Assembly: GCF_014118685.1 (NCBI RefSeq) | Contig: NZ_JACFAK010000001.1 | Span: forward strand, 124,001-188,000 | Direction of reading: 5' to 3' | DNA length: 64,000 bases | Origin: Flaviflexus huanghaiensis | GTDB taxonomy: Bacteria > Actinomycetota > Actinomycetes > Actinomycetales > Actinomycetaceae | Shown here: positions 27,385 to 35,144 of the stretch, piece by piece | Numbering within the stretch: the first letter of the stretch is position 1 | Layout of the letters: each line of letters starts with the position of its first letter | The notes under the pieces: generated by a model | What the model saw: the letters and a program-made list of their open reading frames with translations, nothing else | What the model was told of the DNA's origin: nothing | Databases searched by the model: none | Program-made: the position numbers and the translations under genes

Positions 27385-27771
27385 CCGAAGGTAGGGGTGC
27401 CCGTTCCACTCGGACGGGCACCCCAGCCATGTTGTCCCGTTCCGAACCCTCAGCCGCACGAGGCACGTTCCGTCGCCGTCGGTTGAACCAGCTCGCTGGG
27501 AAAACGGCTATCGAGTCACGCGCGCGGGCCCTCGTCATCACTCCGTCGCTTTGCCCCCGGGAACGGTTGGAGAGCCACCGGACACTCCGTGACTCGAACG
27601 GGTGAGAACGATACGGGATGCTCGCGAGATGGCAGACCGCAGTGTCCTTCCGACCGTTGGCCTGAGGGAACTGCGTATCGATCGCTCAAAGGCAATCCGC
27701 GGGACGGCTGGAAAAGGGCGCCCGTTCTGTGAACCGGCCTCTGGCGCGGGCCGAGCCGGTGTCGCAATCTC
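27385..27771. other. Non-coding gap between convergent narI and a secreted-protein gene
   Basis: Apart from the narI terminator (27394-27424) nothing was recognised in these 387 bases. Short frames here have no ribosome sites and no protein-like composition. Confidence 0.5.
27394..27424 (+). terminator. Terminator of the narKGHJI operon
   Basis: A perfect 11-bp stem GGGGTGCCCGT / ACGGGCACCCC with a nine-base loop lies just after narI. The downstream sequence is only weakly T-rich. Confidence 0.75.
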
Positions 27772-29274
27772 CTATGGTCGGTAGACGCCCAGCGTGTCTG
27801 TACCGTTGCCGTCCCAGTCTCCGACAACGACACGATCAGTCGCCCGCCCGTAGCTCATGACAATGTCGGCGACGCCGCTCGTCGTGGTGTTCTTGAGATA
27901 GTAGGAGTTGCCGCGGCGCACGCCGAGGGTGTCCCTGCCGTCGCCATCCCAATCGCCAACGAGGACCTCATCGGCAACCCTGCCGTACGTGTATGAGTGT
28001 TCGGCATATCCGCCCGCGAAGCTATTCGATTGGAAGACGGTGTTCCCGCGACGGACAGCAGGAGTATCCACTCCGTCGCCATCCCAGTCGCCGACGAGGA
28101 CTTTATCGCCTACTCGTCCGAACGTGAACTGGACGTCCGCATAAGCGGCGCCCACAGTATTAGTCAGATACCACGTGTTGCCGCGTCGCACGGCGGGAGT
28201 ATCAATGCCATCCCCGTTCCAGTCGCCAACGAAGACATCGTCACCAGGCCTGCCGTAGCGATAGACGATGCTCGCTGGCCCAGATGTATGGTCGGTGCGC
28301 AGATACATCGTCGCATCGGCCCGGACTCCAACAGATTCAGGCGCTCCCGACGCCCATGTTCCCGCGAGTGGGGTACCTGCTGGTGCGTTGGTGATCCGAA
28401 CGCCGAGACGAGCCTGAGTCGTTGTCCAATCATTGACAAGGAAGAACTGGCACGTGCCGGCTGCTATACAGTTGTCGGGCGTCGGAGTACCGAACCAGTC
28501 AACGTAGTAACGCCAGAAATTGCGGTTACCGTATGTCGAACAGGAATCTCCCGTCCCGTAGAGATTGTTGAGGGCAGCCCTATTCGGCTGGTAGGGCGTA
28601 TATGTGTAGAGCAGAGTCGTCGCCATGTTCTGAACGAAGACGGGGCCGGTGCCGCATGCGGCGTTCGGATGGTATGAGATGTTCCAGGTCTTGCCAGGCC
28701 GGTAGTTTTTGTACACGGCGGGCTTGTCGCGGTAGTCGTTGAAACGTTCGCCGGCGCCGCGCACCTGTTTGTAGAACCCACCATGGGCGGGGTCGCAGAT
28801 CGGCTGACCATCTGGACCGTCCGGGCAGGAGAGCCCGGTCGCCCGCTCGTAGCGTTGCGCAGTCAGCTGGCTTCCCGTCGCCAAGACCAGTCCTTGCTCC
28901 TTCTGGAGGAGAACGATAAAGACCTTCGGGTTGATCCGGCATTCCGCCGCCACGTCAGCGATGATCTTCGAGGCGGACTCCCCGGCACGGCCGACGTGGG
29001 CCGCGCAACCGCTCCGCGCGGGAGTATTCGGCGTGTTCTCTGTGTAATCCTGCAGGCACGGGGTGCCATCGGGTCCCGCGACGCAGCGCGGGTTGACGCC
29101 CTTAATGAAGGACTGCACCTGAGGGGCGGTCATCGAGTCCCAATCGTAGAACTCGCTGTCGGAGATGATATAGCCCGGGTCGAAATTCTTTGCGTCCGCA
29201 GCACCTGCAGACGCTACGGGCGCGGAGAGGACTCCCACAAGGGCGAGCACGGTGAGGACAATTCTGGCGACCAT
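27772..29274 (-). CDS. Secreted lysozyme-like protein with C-terminal FG-GAP-type repeats
   Basis: A 500-aa exported protein. The N-terminus has a basic start, a hydrophobic core (IVLTVLALVGVL) and a likely signal-peptidase site after VASAGA. Residues about 30-260 form a domain common in secreted actinobacterial proteins: IISDSEFYDWDSMT, several Cys pairs, INPKVFIVLLQKEQGLV, YHPNAACG and a closing YGNRNFWRYYVDWFGTP. The helix with KEQGL recalls the catalytic Glu helix of lysozyme or transglycosylase folds, so peptidoglycan cleavage is possible but not shown. The C-terminal part (about 330-500) has four repeats of roughly 45 residues centred on VGDWDGDGxDTxxVRRGN, an Asp-rich Ca-binding FG-GAP/VCBS-like blade. 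It is monocistronic and convergent with nar. Confidence 0.8.
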   Translation of the reverse strand: MVARIVLTVLALVGVLSAPVASAGAADAKNFDPGYIISDSEFYDWDSMTAPQVQSFIKGVNPRCVAGPDGTPCLQDYTENTPNTPARSGCAAHVGRAGESASKIIADVAAECRINPKVFIVLLQKEQGLVLATGSQLTAQRYERATGLSCPDGPDGQPICDPAHGGFYKQVRGAGERFNDYRDKPAVYKNYRPGKTWNISYHPNAACGTGPVFVQNMATTLLYTYTPYQPNRAALNNLYGTGDSCSTYGNRNFWRYYVDWFGTPTPDNCIAAGTCQFFLVNDWTTTQARLGVRITNAPAGTPLAGTWASGAPESVGVRADATMYLRTDHTSGPASIVYRYGRPGDDVFVGDWNGDGIDTPAVRRGNTWYLTNTVGAAYADVQFTFGRVGDKVLVGDWDGDGVDTPAVRRGNTVFQSNSFAGGYAEHSYTYGRVADEVLVGDWDGDGRDTLGVRRGNSYYLKNTTTSGVADIVMSYGRATDRVVVGDWDGNGTDTLGVYRP

Positions 29275-29581
29275 GACAGTTCCTTCCAGCCCACGAGCCC
29301 CGTTGGCCCAGGTCAGATGCTGTGCGCCCAGTATATTCTCAGGCCGGACTCGAGACCATCAATCGAAGCTTCGAAAACATCTCGACACGTGGTGCGTGTC
29401 ACAGCTAGAGTGTTGCTCGTTCAGCGTGAAGTGCCATGCGTGACTTTGGCTGAATGTTTCGGACATGTGCTGAACGCAGGCGAGAACCGCCAGACTCGAA
29501 GGGTATTATCCGCAGCCCGCGATCCAGGGCAAGGGACCTTCGCCCCAGTGGCTCAGAACACGTCGCTGATAAAAATTCCAC
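29275..29581. other. Intergenic gap, nothing recognised
   Basis: About 300 bases lie between two divergent genes and presumably hold both promoters. No repeat, hairpin or small gene was recognised. I specifically looked for a signal peptide or lipobox that could extend the next gene upstream, but its frame is closed by TAA at 29570. Confidence 0.45.
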
Positions 29582-30064
29582 ATGACTATTGGGAGTACAA
29601 CGTCGATGGTGGAGGAAAGTCTATTTTTTGACGGCTCCAGGCCGCTCGCCGAACGCACAGATATCGCGACGGCTGATTGGGCCTTGGCACGCGCCATGGA
29701 GAACATCCGAGCTCGGATCGATCACGAGTTCGGATCGCAGGCGTGGGAAAATATCAGCCAGACGCGCTACGACAGTGGCGACTACGCGACGTGCACATTT
29801 CCCAGTGGAGAGGGTCGGTACACGTCGCGGGACGAGGGGATGACCTTCGGACTTGCCGATGAGGGCTTCCCCCGCGTCCTCGAGATCGTCAGAGAAGAAG
29901 TCGAGCCGATCGGCTACGACCACATGATTGACTCCAGTGGCAGCGCCTGGTTTTACGTTGACTTCTACAACAGGCCTGATGGCGGCGTCGTCCATGTGAC
30001 GAAGGCTCGCGGTAGCGGCCTTATCCTTCAGGTCAACACCGGGTGTCGACCCTGGGAGGACTGA
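29582..30064 (+). CDS. Hypothetical protein, 160 aa
   Basis: The frame is closed just upstream (TAA at 29570), so the start is the ATG at 29582 or the ATG at 29606. Neither has a good ribosome site. The product is acidic, with an N-terminal helix (ADWALARAMENIRARIDHEF), a central beta-rich region, and a C-terminal strand ending NTGCRPWED. The general look resembles small actinobacterial lipoprotein domains such as LppA, but no signal peptide or lipobox precedes it. It is either a cytosolic relative or a gene that has lost its export signal. The family call is weak. It is convergent with the MarR gene. Confidence 0.5.
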   Translation: MTIGSTTSMVEESLFFDGSRPLAERTDIATADWALARAMENIRARIDHEFGSQAWENISQTRYDSGDYATCTFPSGEGRYTSRDEGMTFGLADEGFPRVLEIVREEVEPIGYDHMIDSSGSAWFYVDFYNRPDGGVVHVTKARGSGLILQVNTGCRPWED

Positions 30065-30092
30065 GTCGCGGCCGCTACCGAGACGGCAACGC

Positions 30093-30815
30093 CTAGGCAA
30101 TATCGTGATTGCCGCAACGACCGCCGCCTCGACGCCTGCCGCGCTCGTGCCCGCCTCCGTGGTGTCCGCCGCCCTCGTGTCCGTGGTGTCCGCCGCCGCC
30201 AGGCCCGCCTCCATGGTGTCGACCGCCCTTGTGTCCACCGTGCATGTGATGCAGCCCGCGGCGCCTAGCGTAGTGGTGGATGGGGCTCTCGGGACCGAAC
30301 TGCTCTGCGTCCTTCATCCACGCCTCGAACCGGTCATCGCCGATGCGCTCGCGGACACGTTCAGTCCATGAGGTGAAGTCTTCGCTCGGGTCTTCACTCA
30401 CCGACTCCAGGTGCTCGATCATCGCGTCAAGAATTGAATCGAGGTGCTCTCGCTGCTCTTCACTCAGAACCTCGAAGACATCCGGGACCTCGGGACGCAT
30501 CTGCTCGATGCTCCGGCCCTCGTCCGTGAGAGAGATGAGAACGACCCTACGGTCCTCGGGCGACTGCTCGCGGGCGATGAGGCCAGCTGTTTCGAGCTTA
30601 GCGAGAAGCTCATTGAGGGACGCCACCCTCATGCCGAGGATGAAGGCCAGGTCCTTGGTTGGGACGTCATCTTGCAGTTTGAGCGCCGCGAGAATTCGGC
30701 CCTGCCCGCGAGTGGGATCGGCGGCAGGGTGAGGTCCTCGCCCACGGCCGCCTCGGCGATGCGGTTTCATGAGATGCATCGCGTATTGGAACTTTCCAAA
30801 TAATTCGTCATTCAT
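30093..30815 (-). CDS. MarR-family regulator with His/Gly-rich C-terminal tail
   Basis: A 240-aa regulator. The winged helix lies at about residues 35-115, with DVPTKDLAFILGMRVASLNELLAKLETAGLIAREQSPEDRRVVLISLTDEG carrying the recognition helix and the DxR wing typical of MarR proteins. A helical stretch follows (about 120-175), and then a tail of about 60 residues with some 15 His among Gly and Arg (HHMHGGHKGG, HHGGGPGGGGHHGHEGGGHH). Such a tail would bind divalent metal, so metal sensing or storage is a plausible inference. The ATG has AAGGAG seven bases upstream. Candidate operators lie in its promoter region (30835-30908), suggesting autoregulation. No target gene is adjacent in the same direction. 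Confidence 0.85.
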   Translation of the reverse strand: MNDELFGKFQYAMHLMKPHRRGGRGRGPHPAADPTRGQGRILAALKLQDDVPTKDLAFILGMRVASLNELLAKLETAGLIAREQSPEDRRVVLISLTDEGRSIEQMRPEVPDVFEVLSEEQREHLDSILDAMIEHLESVSEDPSEDFTSWTERVRERIGDDRFEAWMKDAEQFGPESPIHHYARRRGLHHMHGGHKGGRHHGGGPGGGGHHGHEGGGHHGGGHERGRRRGGGRCGNHDIA

Positions 30816-31389
30816 TGTTACTCCTTAATTGTGACTGGCACCTGTTGAAAAGGTACCGGTTACAAATATAAGCCAGATCTTACGCGAGTGCAACAGGTAC
30901 CAGTTACATCTGCAGTCTGCGGGCTCGCTTCTATCTCGTGCTGAAGCGGGAGAGGCGGCCCGGGGCGAATAGGACTTGGTATCGGGTTTCGAGCGCGTCA
31001 GCCGTCCGTGCCTGGCGATTACTCCTCGCGCGGCTGTCCTCGTCGCGGAAGAAGTGCAATCGCGACGCCGCACAGCTCGCGTATGAAGAGCACAACGCTG
31101 GGCTGGGAGAGGCAGTGAACCGTAAGGCGCGTGCTGGCCGCGTCCGCCCGTTTACTCTCTGCGAGCGCCCCGACCCATTCGATGGAGTGACGTCGCAGCC
31201 GGTGAAGACGGATGGGCCGCGGTTGTTGCGATGGTGGGAATCGCGACTGGGACGGCGAAGCGAGACGCAATCCCGGTTAGAAGCACACGTGGAGTGCTGT
31301 GCGAGTGCTCTTTCGCGCAATGGCAGAGAGTAGCTTGCAACGAGGTGGAGCAGAAAGGTGGAGGCGGCGAAGCTGAGGAGAAGTGGGAC
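30816..31389. other. 574-base gap without a convincing gene
   Basis: The first 100 bases hold the MarR operators and promoter. The remainder (about 30910-31389) has overlapping frames on both strands, but their Arg/Ser/Cys-rich translations, lack of ribosome sites and mutual overlap argue against coding. It may be decayed DNA or hold an RNA I cannot recognise. Confidence 0.45.
30835..30908. promoter_or_regulatory. Repeated operator-like boxes upstream of the MarR gene
   Basis: AGGTACCGGTTACA (30851-30864) and AGGTACCAGTTACA (30895-30908) are near-identical direct repeats 44 bases apart, about four helical turns. CTGGCACCTGTTG (30835-30847) is an inverted copy of CAACAGGTACCAG (30891-30903) with one mismatch. 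The cluster starts 20 bases upstream of the regulator start codon, as expected for autoregulation. Confidence 0.55.
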
Positions 31390-32013
31390 TTATTTTGGAG
31401 GTGCCTCTCCGCGATAGAACCTTGCTGTCCTTGTTGCGCAAGCCTTGGCAAGGTCAGGATCTGCTCCTGCGGCGACGTGCGCCTCCCGCCACGACTCGGC
31501 GAGGTCTGTGATGAATTGCAGTCCTTCGGGAGTCGAATGTTGTTTGGCCATTTCTGCCGGGTTCGATTGAGAGTCGCCCGCAAGGTAGAGGGTGAGAGCG
31601 TGGAACGCACCTTCCCACCCGATGCCGGTCGCAGCAGGGCCATACATGTCCCAGTGCTCATCCGCATCCACCGCATGCACAAGATTGACGAGGGTTTCCT
31701 CCCCCTTAGCCCGGAGAGTGATGTGCAGGCTCGATACGTCGTTCTCGTATTCCCACGTGACATCGAGTTGCCTCAGAGGGTCACAGGTGCGGATGGCGCC
31801 AGAGTGCAGGCTCTGACCTAGCCGATACCGGCCGCCCTCCTTCAAGTTGCCCGACAGCTCATCGAACCACTGGCTCATGGCGTCTGGGCTGGTGAGGGCA
31901 TCCCAGACAGCGGGTGGTTCGGCGAAGAACACCTGCTCGAGTTCGACCGTCCGCTTTTTCCCTCGCCGTCCCGTCCGTCTCGTGACCGCTGTGACCTGAG
32001 AGTCGAAGTCCAT
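31390..32013 (-). CDS. SRPBCC (AHSA1-like) domain protein
   Basis: This 207-aa protein starts at the ATG at 32013, which has AGAGGA five bases upstream; a GTG ten codons earlier is less supported. Residues about 20-150 have the START/Bet v1-like layout of the Activator-of-Hsp90 homologue group: ELEQVFFAEPPAVWDALTSPDAMSQWF, then GGRYRL, DVTWEYENDVSSLHITL, and a closing helix GIGWEGAFHALTLYLAG. Such proteins bind hydrophobic ligands or assist folding. The role here is unknown. It is divergent from dnaK, about 200 bases from the dnaK promoter, which makes a stress-related role conceivable but unproven. Confidence 0.8.
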   Translation of the reverse strand: MDFDSQVTAVTRRTGRRGKKRTVELEQVFFAEPPAVWDALTSPDAMSQWFDELSGNLKEGGRYRLGQSLHSGAIRTCDPLRQLDVTWEYENDVSSLHITLRAKGEETLVNLVHAVDADEHWDMYGPAATGIGWEGAFHALTLYLAGDSQSNPAEMAKQHSTPEGLQFITDLAESWREAHVAAGADPDLAKACATRTARFYRGEAPPK

Positions 32014-32215
32014 TGGTTCCTCTCCGGTGCCGAACCTCGACACCCCTGATCATCACCCTACCGACCCCACTGGGCGCCGGACAGGGAACCGGTCTTGATG
32101 AAGGAGGCGGCGCGTTGCGGCCTGCGGTGTTCCATAGACCTGTCGTAGCGAAGCCCACTCAGCTAGCGCCCAGAAGACTGCGAATGTGTTGTATGTCAAT
32201 GTTTTGGGGTTCAAT

Positions 32216-32241
32216 GGAATAAAATGCGCGGAGTCAAAGTT
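32216..32241 (+). promoter_or_regulatory. SigR/SigH-type promoter of dnaK
   Basis: GGAAT (32216-32220), an 18-base spacer and GTT (32239-32241) match the ECF sigma (SigR/SigH) promoter pattern GGAAT-N18-GTT. Transcription would start near 32248, about 120 bases upstream of dnaK. The clpB promoter region has the same pattern with the same spacing. Confidence 0.55.
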
Positions 32242-32259
32242 GACATTGGTGGACTCAAG
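32239..32259 (+). promoter_or_regulatory. Degenerate HAIR (HspR) site at the dnaK promoter
   Basis: HAIR consensus is CTTGAGT-N7-ACTCAAG. Here the left arm is gTTGAca and the right arm is a perfect ACTCAAG (32253-32259), overlapping the -10 and start region. A further half site CTTGAG lies at 32303-32308. HspR is encoded at the end of the same operon. Confidence 0.5.
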
Positions 32260-32323
32260 AAAAAGCCAGTCGGCTGGACACAACCAGTGCGGTCGGTCCA
32301 CACTTGAGGGGAAAAATTCTAGT

Positions 32324-32337
32324 GCCGCTTCGGCGGC
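32324..32337 (+). ncRNA. UUCG-capped hairpin in dnaK 5' leader
   Basis: GCCGC-TTCG-GCGGC forms a five-pair stem capped by a UUCG tetraloop, 14 bases before the dnaK ribosome site (GGAAGGAGA at 32352-32360). It is a possible stability or translation-control element. Confidence 0.35.
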
Positions 32338-32369
32338 TGGGCTTACGGCCCGGAAGGAGATTATTGACT

Positions 32370-34223
32370 ATGGCACGTGCAGTAGGCATCGACCTCGGCA
32401 CCACGAACTCGTGTGTGGCTGTTCTTGAGGGCGGCGAGCCCACGGTCATCGCGAACGCAGAGGGCCAGCGGACAACCCCGTCGGTTGTTGGCTTCTCGAA
32501 GTCGGGTGAGGTTCTGGTTGGCGAGATCGCCAAGCGCCAGGCCGTGACGAACGTCGATCGCACCGTCCAGTCGGTTAAGCGCCACATGGGCACTGACTGG
32601 TCCGTCGAAATCGACGACAAGACATACACACCCCAGCAGATCTCTGCTTTCATCCTGACCAAGCTGAAGAACGACGCCGAGGCATACCTGGGCGAAGAGG
32701 TCACTGACGCGGTCATCACCGTGCCCGCCTACTTCAATGACGCTGAGCGTCAGGCAACGAAGGAAGCTGGCCAGATCGCTGGCCTCAACGTGCAGCGCAT
32801 CGTCAACGAGCCGACGGCGGCCGCTCTGGCCTACGGCCTAGAGAAGGGCAAGGAGGACGAGCTTATTCTCGTCTTCGACCTCGGCGGCGGTACGTTCGAT
32901 GTCTCGCTACTTGAAGTCGGCAAGGATGATGACGACTTCTCCACCATTCAGGTGCGCGCGACCAACGGCGATAACCGTCTCGGTGGTGACGACTGGGATC
33001 AGAAGGTCGTCGATTGGCTCGTCGGCCAGGCGAAGAACAACTATGGCGTCGACCTGTCGAAGGACAAGATTGCTCTCCAGCGCCTCAAGGAGGCCGCTGA
33101 GCAGGCGAAGAAGGAGCTGTCTTCTGCGACATCGACCAACATCACCCTGCAGTACCTGTCGCAGACCGAGAACGGCCCGCTACATCTCGACGAGAAGCTC
33201 ACGCGTGCCAAGTTTGAGGACATGACGAACGACCTTCTCGAGCGCACGAAGGTGCCGTTCAACAATGTCATCCGTGACGCTGGCATCAAGCTCAGCGACA
33301 TCGACCATGTCGTTCTCGTTGGCGGCTCGACTCGTATGCCGATGGTGACCGAGGTCGTCAAGGAGCTCACCGGTGGCAAGGAGCCGAACAAGTCCGTCAA
33401 CCCGGACGAGGTTGTCGCTGTCGGTGCCGCCCTTCAGGCCGGTGTCATCACCGGAGACCGCAAGGACGTCCTTCTCATTGACGTCACGCCCCTGTCGCTC
33501 GGTATCGAGACGAAGGGTGGCGTCATGACGAAGCTCATTGAGCGCAACACCGCGATCCCGACGAAGCGTTCCGAGGTCTTCTCGACGGCGGAGGACAACC
33601 AGCCGTCCGTCCTCATCCAGGTTTACCAGGGTGAGCGCGAGTTCGCCCGAGACAACAAGCCGCTCGGTACCTTCGAGCTCACCGGCATCGCCCCCGCGCC
33701 GCGCGGAGTGCCGCAGGTTGAGGTCACCTTCGACATCGATGCCAACGGCATCGTTCACGTGTCGGCCAAGGACCGTGGCACCGGCAAGGAGCAGTCGATG
33801 ACCATCACGGGAGGCTCTGCCCTGCCGAAGGATGAGATCGATCGTATGATCAAGGAGGCGGAGGCGCACGCAGCCGAGGACGCCAAGCGCAAGGAGGAAG
33901 CTGAGCTTCGCAACCTCGCGGAGCAGCAGGCCTACTCCATCGATAAGCTCCTTAAGGAGAACAAGGACAAGCTCGACGACGCTCTCGTCTCCGACGTGCA
34001 GGGCGCTGTCGACGATCTGAAGTCCGCACTCGAGGGCGACGACGTTGAGGCGATCAAGAAGGCGAACGAGACTCTGACGGAGAAGTCGCAGAAGATCGGC
34101 GAGGCCATCTACGCCCAGCAGGATGCTGGCACCCCCGAGGGTCCCGGCGACGAGCCGGCCGAGGGTGACGAAGATATTGTCGACGCCGAGGTTGTCGATG
34201 ACGAAGAGGACGGAAATAACTGA
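32370..34223 (+). CDS. dnaK: Molecular chaperone DnaK (Hsp70)
   Basis: A 617-aa ATP-driven chaperone. The start at 32370 gives [15 protein letters not shown] and has GGAAGGAGA nine bases before it. Hsp70 signatures are present: IDLGTTNS near the N-terminus, [14 protein letters not shown] in the nucleotide domain, and [13 protein letters not shown]. The interdomain linker [13 protein letters not shown] follows, then the beta-sandwich substrate domain (about 365-480) and a helical lid with a Glu/Asp-rich tail. As usual for actinobacteria, a segment found in the proteobacterial nucleotide domain is shorter. It heads dnaK-ORF75-grpE-dnaJ-hspR. Upstream signals suggest HspR repression plus an ECF sigma factor. 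Its TGA overlaps the next ATG by one base. Confidence 0.98.
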   Translation: MARAVGIDLGTTNSCVAVLEGGEPTVIANAEGQRTTPSVVGFSKSGEVLVGEIAKRQAVTNVDRTVQSVKRHMGTDWSVEIDDKTYTPQQISAFILTKLKNDAEAYLGEEVTDAVITVPAYFNDAERQATKEAGQIAGLNVQRIVNEPTAAALAYGLEKGKEDELILVFDLGGGTFDVSLLEVGKDDDDFSTIQVRATNGDNRLGGDDWDQKVVDWLVGQAKNNYGVDLSKDKIALQRLKEAAEQAKKELSSATSTNITLQYLSQTENGPLHLDEKLTRAKFEDMTNDLLERTKVPFNNVIRDAGIKLSDIDHVVLVGGSTRMPMVTEVVKELTGGKEPNKSVNPDEVVAVGAALQAGVITGDRKDVLLIDVTPLSLGIETKGGVMTKLIERNTAIPTKRSEVFSTAEDNQPSVLIQVYQGEREFARDNKPLGTFELTGIAPAPRGVPQVEVTFDIDANGIVHVSAKDRGTGKEQSMTITGGSALPKDEIDRMIKEAEAHAAEDAKRKEEAELRNLAEQQAYSIDKLLKENKDKLDDALVSDVQGAVDDLKSALEGDDVEAIKKANETLTEKSQKIGEAIYAQQDAGTPEGPGDEPAEGDEDIVDAEVVDDEEDGNN

Positions 34224-34450
34224 TGAGCATGGACGACAGCAAGAAGACCTCCGACGATCAGCACACCCCCGAATCCGACACGATGGAGAAGGCTGAGGGT
34301 AGCCGAGAGACCGTCGAGGCTGAGCTTGGTCACGAGACCGAGCCGGCAGACACAACGACGGGCGGCGCTGCCTCTCCGGAGGACAGGGAGCCCGCCGAAG
34401 GCGGCCGCGAGACCGTCGAATCTGAACTCGAGGATGGTAACGACAAGTGA
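34223..34450 (+). CDS. Small acidic protein between dnaK and grpE, 75 aa
   Basis: This short frame is coupled at both ends: its ATG overlaps the dnaK stop by one base (TGATG), and its TGA overlaps the grpE GTG by four bases (GTGA). The gene pair dnaK-grpE is normally adjacent, so this is an inserted or added gene. The protein is highly acidic and probably disordered. It contains an imperfect repeat: EGSRETVEAEL at about residues 25-35 and EGGRETVESEL at about 59-69, joined by a Thr/Gly/Pro-rich stretch. No Cys, no membrane segment and no family recognised. Tight coupling suggests it is translated and works with the chaperone system. Confidence 0.7.
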   Translation: MSMDDSKKTSDDQHTPESDTMEKAEGSRETVEAELGHETEPADTTTGGAASPEDREPAEGGRETVESELEDGNDK

Positions 34451-35085
34451 ATAACAACCAGTCGCCCGAAGAGATGACCTCTAAGGACGCTGGCGGAGTG
34501 GACGAGACTCAGCTGGATCCCGCGGCAACGCCTGCGGGTGATCCGGCTGAGTCCGGTGCAGGGCCGACGACCGACGCTGGTACCGAGCCGACAGACGCCG
34601 GCGGCGATGAAGGGGCGGCTCAAGCGGTCGATCCGTTCGAAGCCGCCCAGGCCACGATCGCCGACCTTGAAGACCAGCTCGCACGCTCTCGAGCCGACAT
34701 CTATAACGTGTCGCAGGAGTACAACGCGTACGTCCGACGTTCGAAGGCAGAGGCTGCGGCACAGAAGAAGGCTGGCATCGCCGAGGTCCTTGAGACACTC
34801 CTGTCCGTCCTTGACGACATCGAGCTCGCTCGACAGCACGATGATCTCACAGGGCCAGCAGGCCAAATCGCCACGAAGGTCGAAAACACCCTCGAGACGA
34901 ACTACCAGCTCGTGAGGTTCGGGGAAGTTGGCGAACCATTCGACCCCGAGATCCACGATGCTCTCATGAACACCCCCTCCGAGGATGTGGAGACCGAGCA
35001 GATCGGTACCCTCATCCAGCCCGGATACAAGATGGGAGACAGAGTTCTCCGCCCCGCACGGGTGGGCGTTGTCTCTCCGCAGTGA
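34447..35085 (+). CDS. grpE: Nucleotide exchange factor GrpE
   Basis: This 212-aa co-chaperone speeds ADP release from DnaK. It starts with GTG at 34447, overlapping the previous stop. The first about 65 residues are a low-complexity Ala/Asp/Gly/Thr region. A long coiled-coil helix follows (IADLEDQLARSRADIYNVSQEYNAYVRRSKAEAA), and the C-terminal beta domain carries the signature IHDALMNTPSEDVETEQIGTLIQPGYKMGDRVLRPARV. Length and layout fit actinobacterial GrpE. A strong hairpin lies between grpE and dnaJ. Confidence 0.95.
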   Translation: MNNNQSPEEMTSKDAGGVDETQLDPAATPAGDPAESGAGPTTDAGTEPTDAGGDEGAAQAVDPFEAAQATIADLEDQLARSRADIYNVSQEYNAYVRRSKAEAAAQKKAGIAEVLETLLSVLDDIELARQHDDLTGPAGQIATKVENTLETNYQLVRFGEVGEPFDPEIHDALMNTPSEDVETEQIGTLIQPGYKMGDRVLRPARVGVVSPQ

Positions 35086-35088
35086 CGG

Positions 35089-35120
35089 TTGGTGCCGGGC
35101 CTTCAACCGCCCGGCACCAA
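35089..35120 (+). ncRNA. Strong hairpin between grpE and dnaJ
   Basis: TTGGTGCCGGGC (35089-35100) pairs perfectly with GCCCGGCACCAA (35109-35120) around an eight-base loop, and three more pairs form after a bulged A. It starts three bases after the grpE stop codon and has no T-run. It could be a partial terminator, a processing site or a 3'-end stabiliser that sets dnaK/grpE above dnaJ/hspR. Confidence 0.6.
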
Positions 35121-35144
35121 ACCGAGAAAGAAAGGTGATGCGCC

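Noticed and set aside
27772-28340. Regular DNA repeats considered as a CRISPR array
   Set aside because: The period of about 135 bases matches in-frame protein repeats (VGDWDGDG blades); there are no short identical repeats with unique spacers.
30938-31333. 131-codon plus-strand frame in the gap after the MarR gene
   Set aside because: No ribosome site, Arg/Cys-rich, overlapped by an equally long minus-strand frame; no family recognised.
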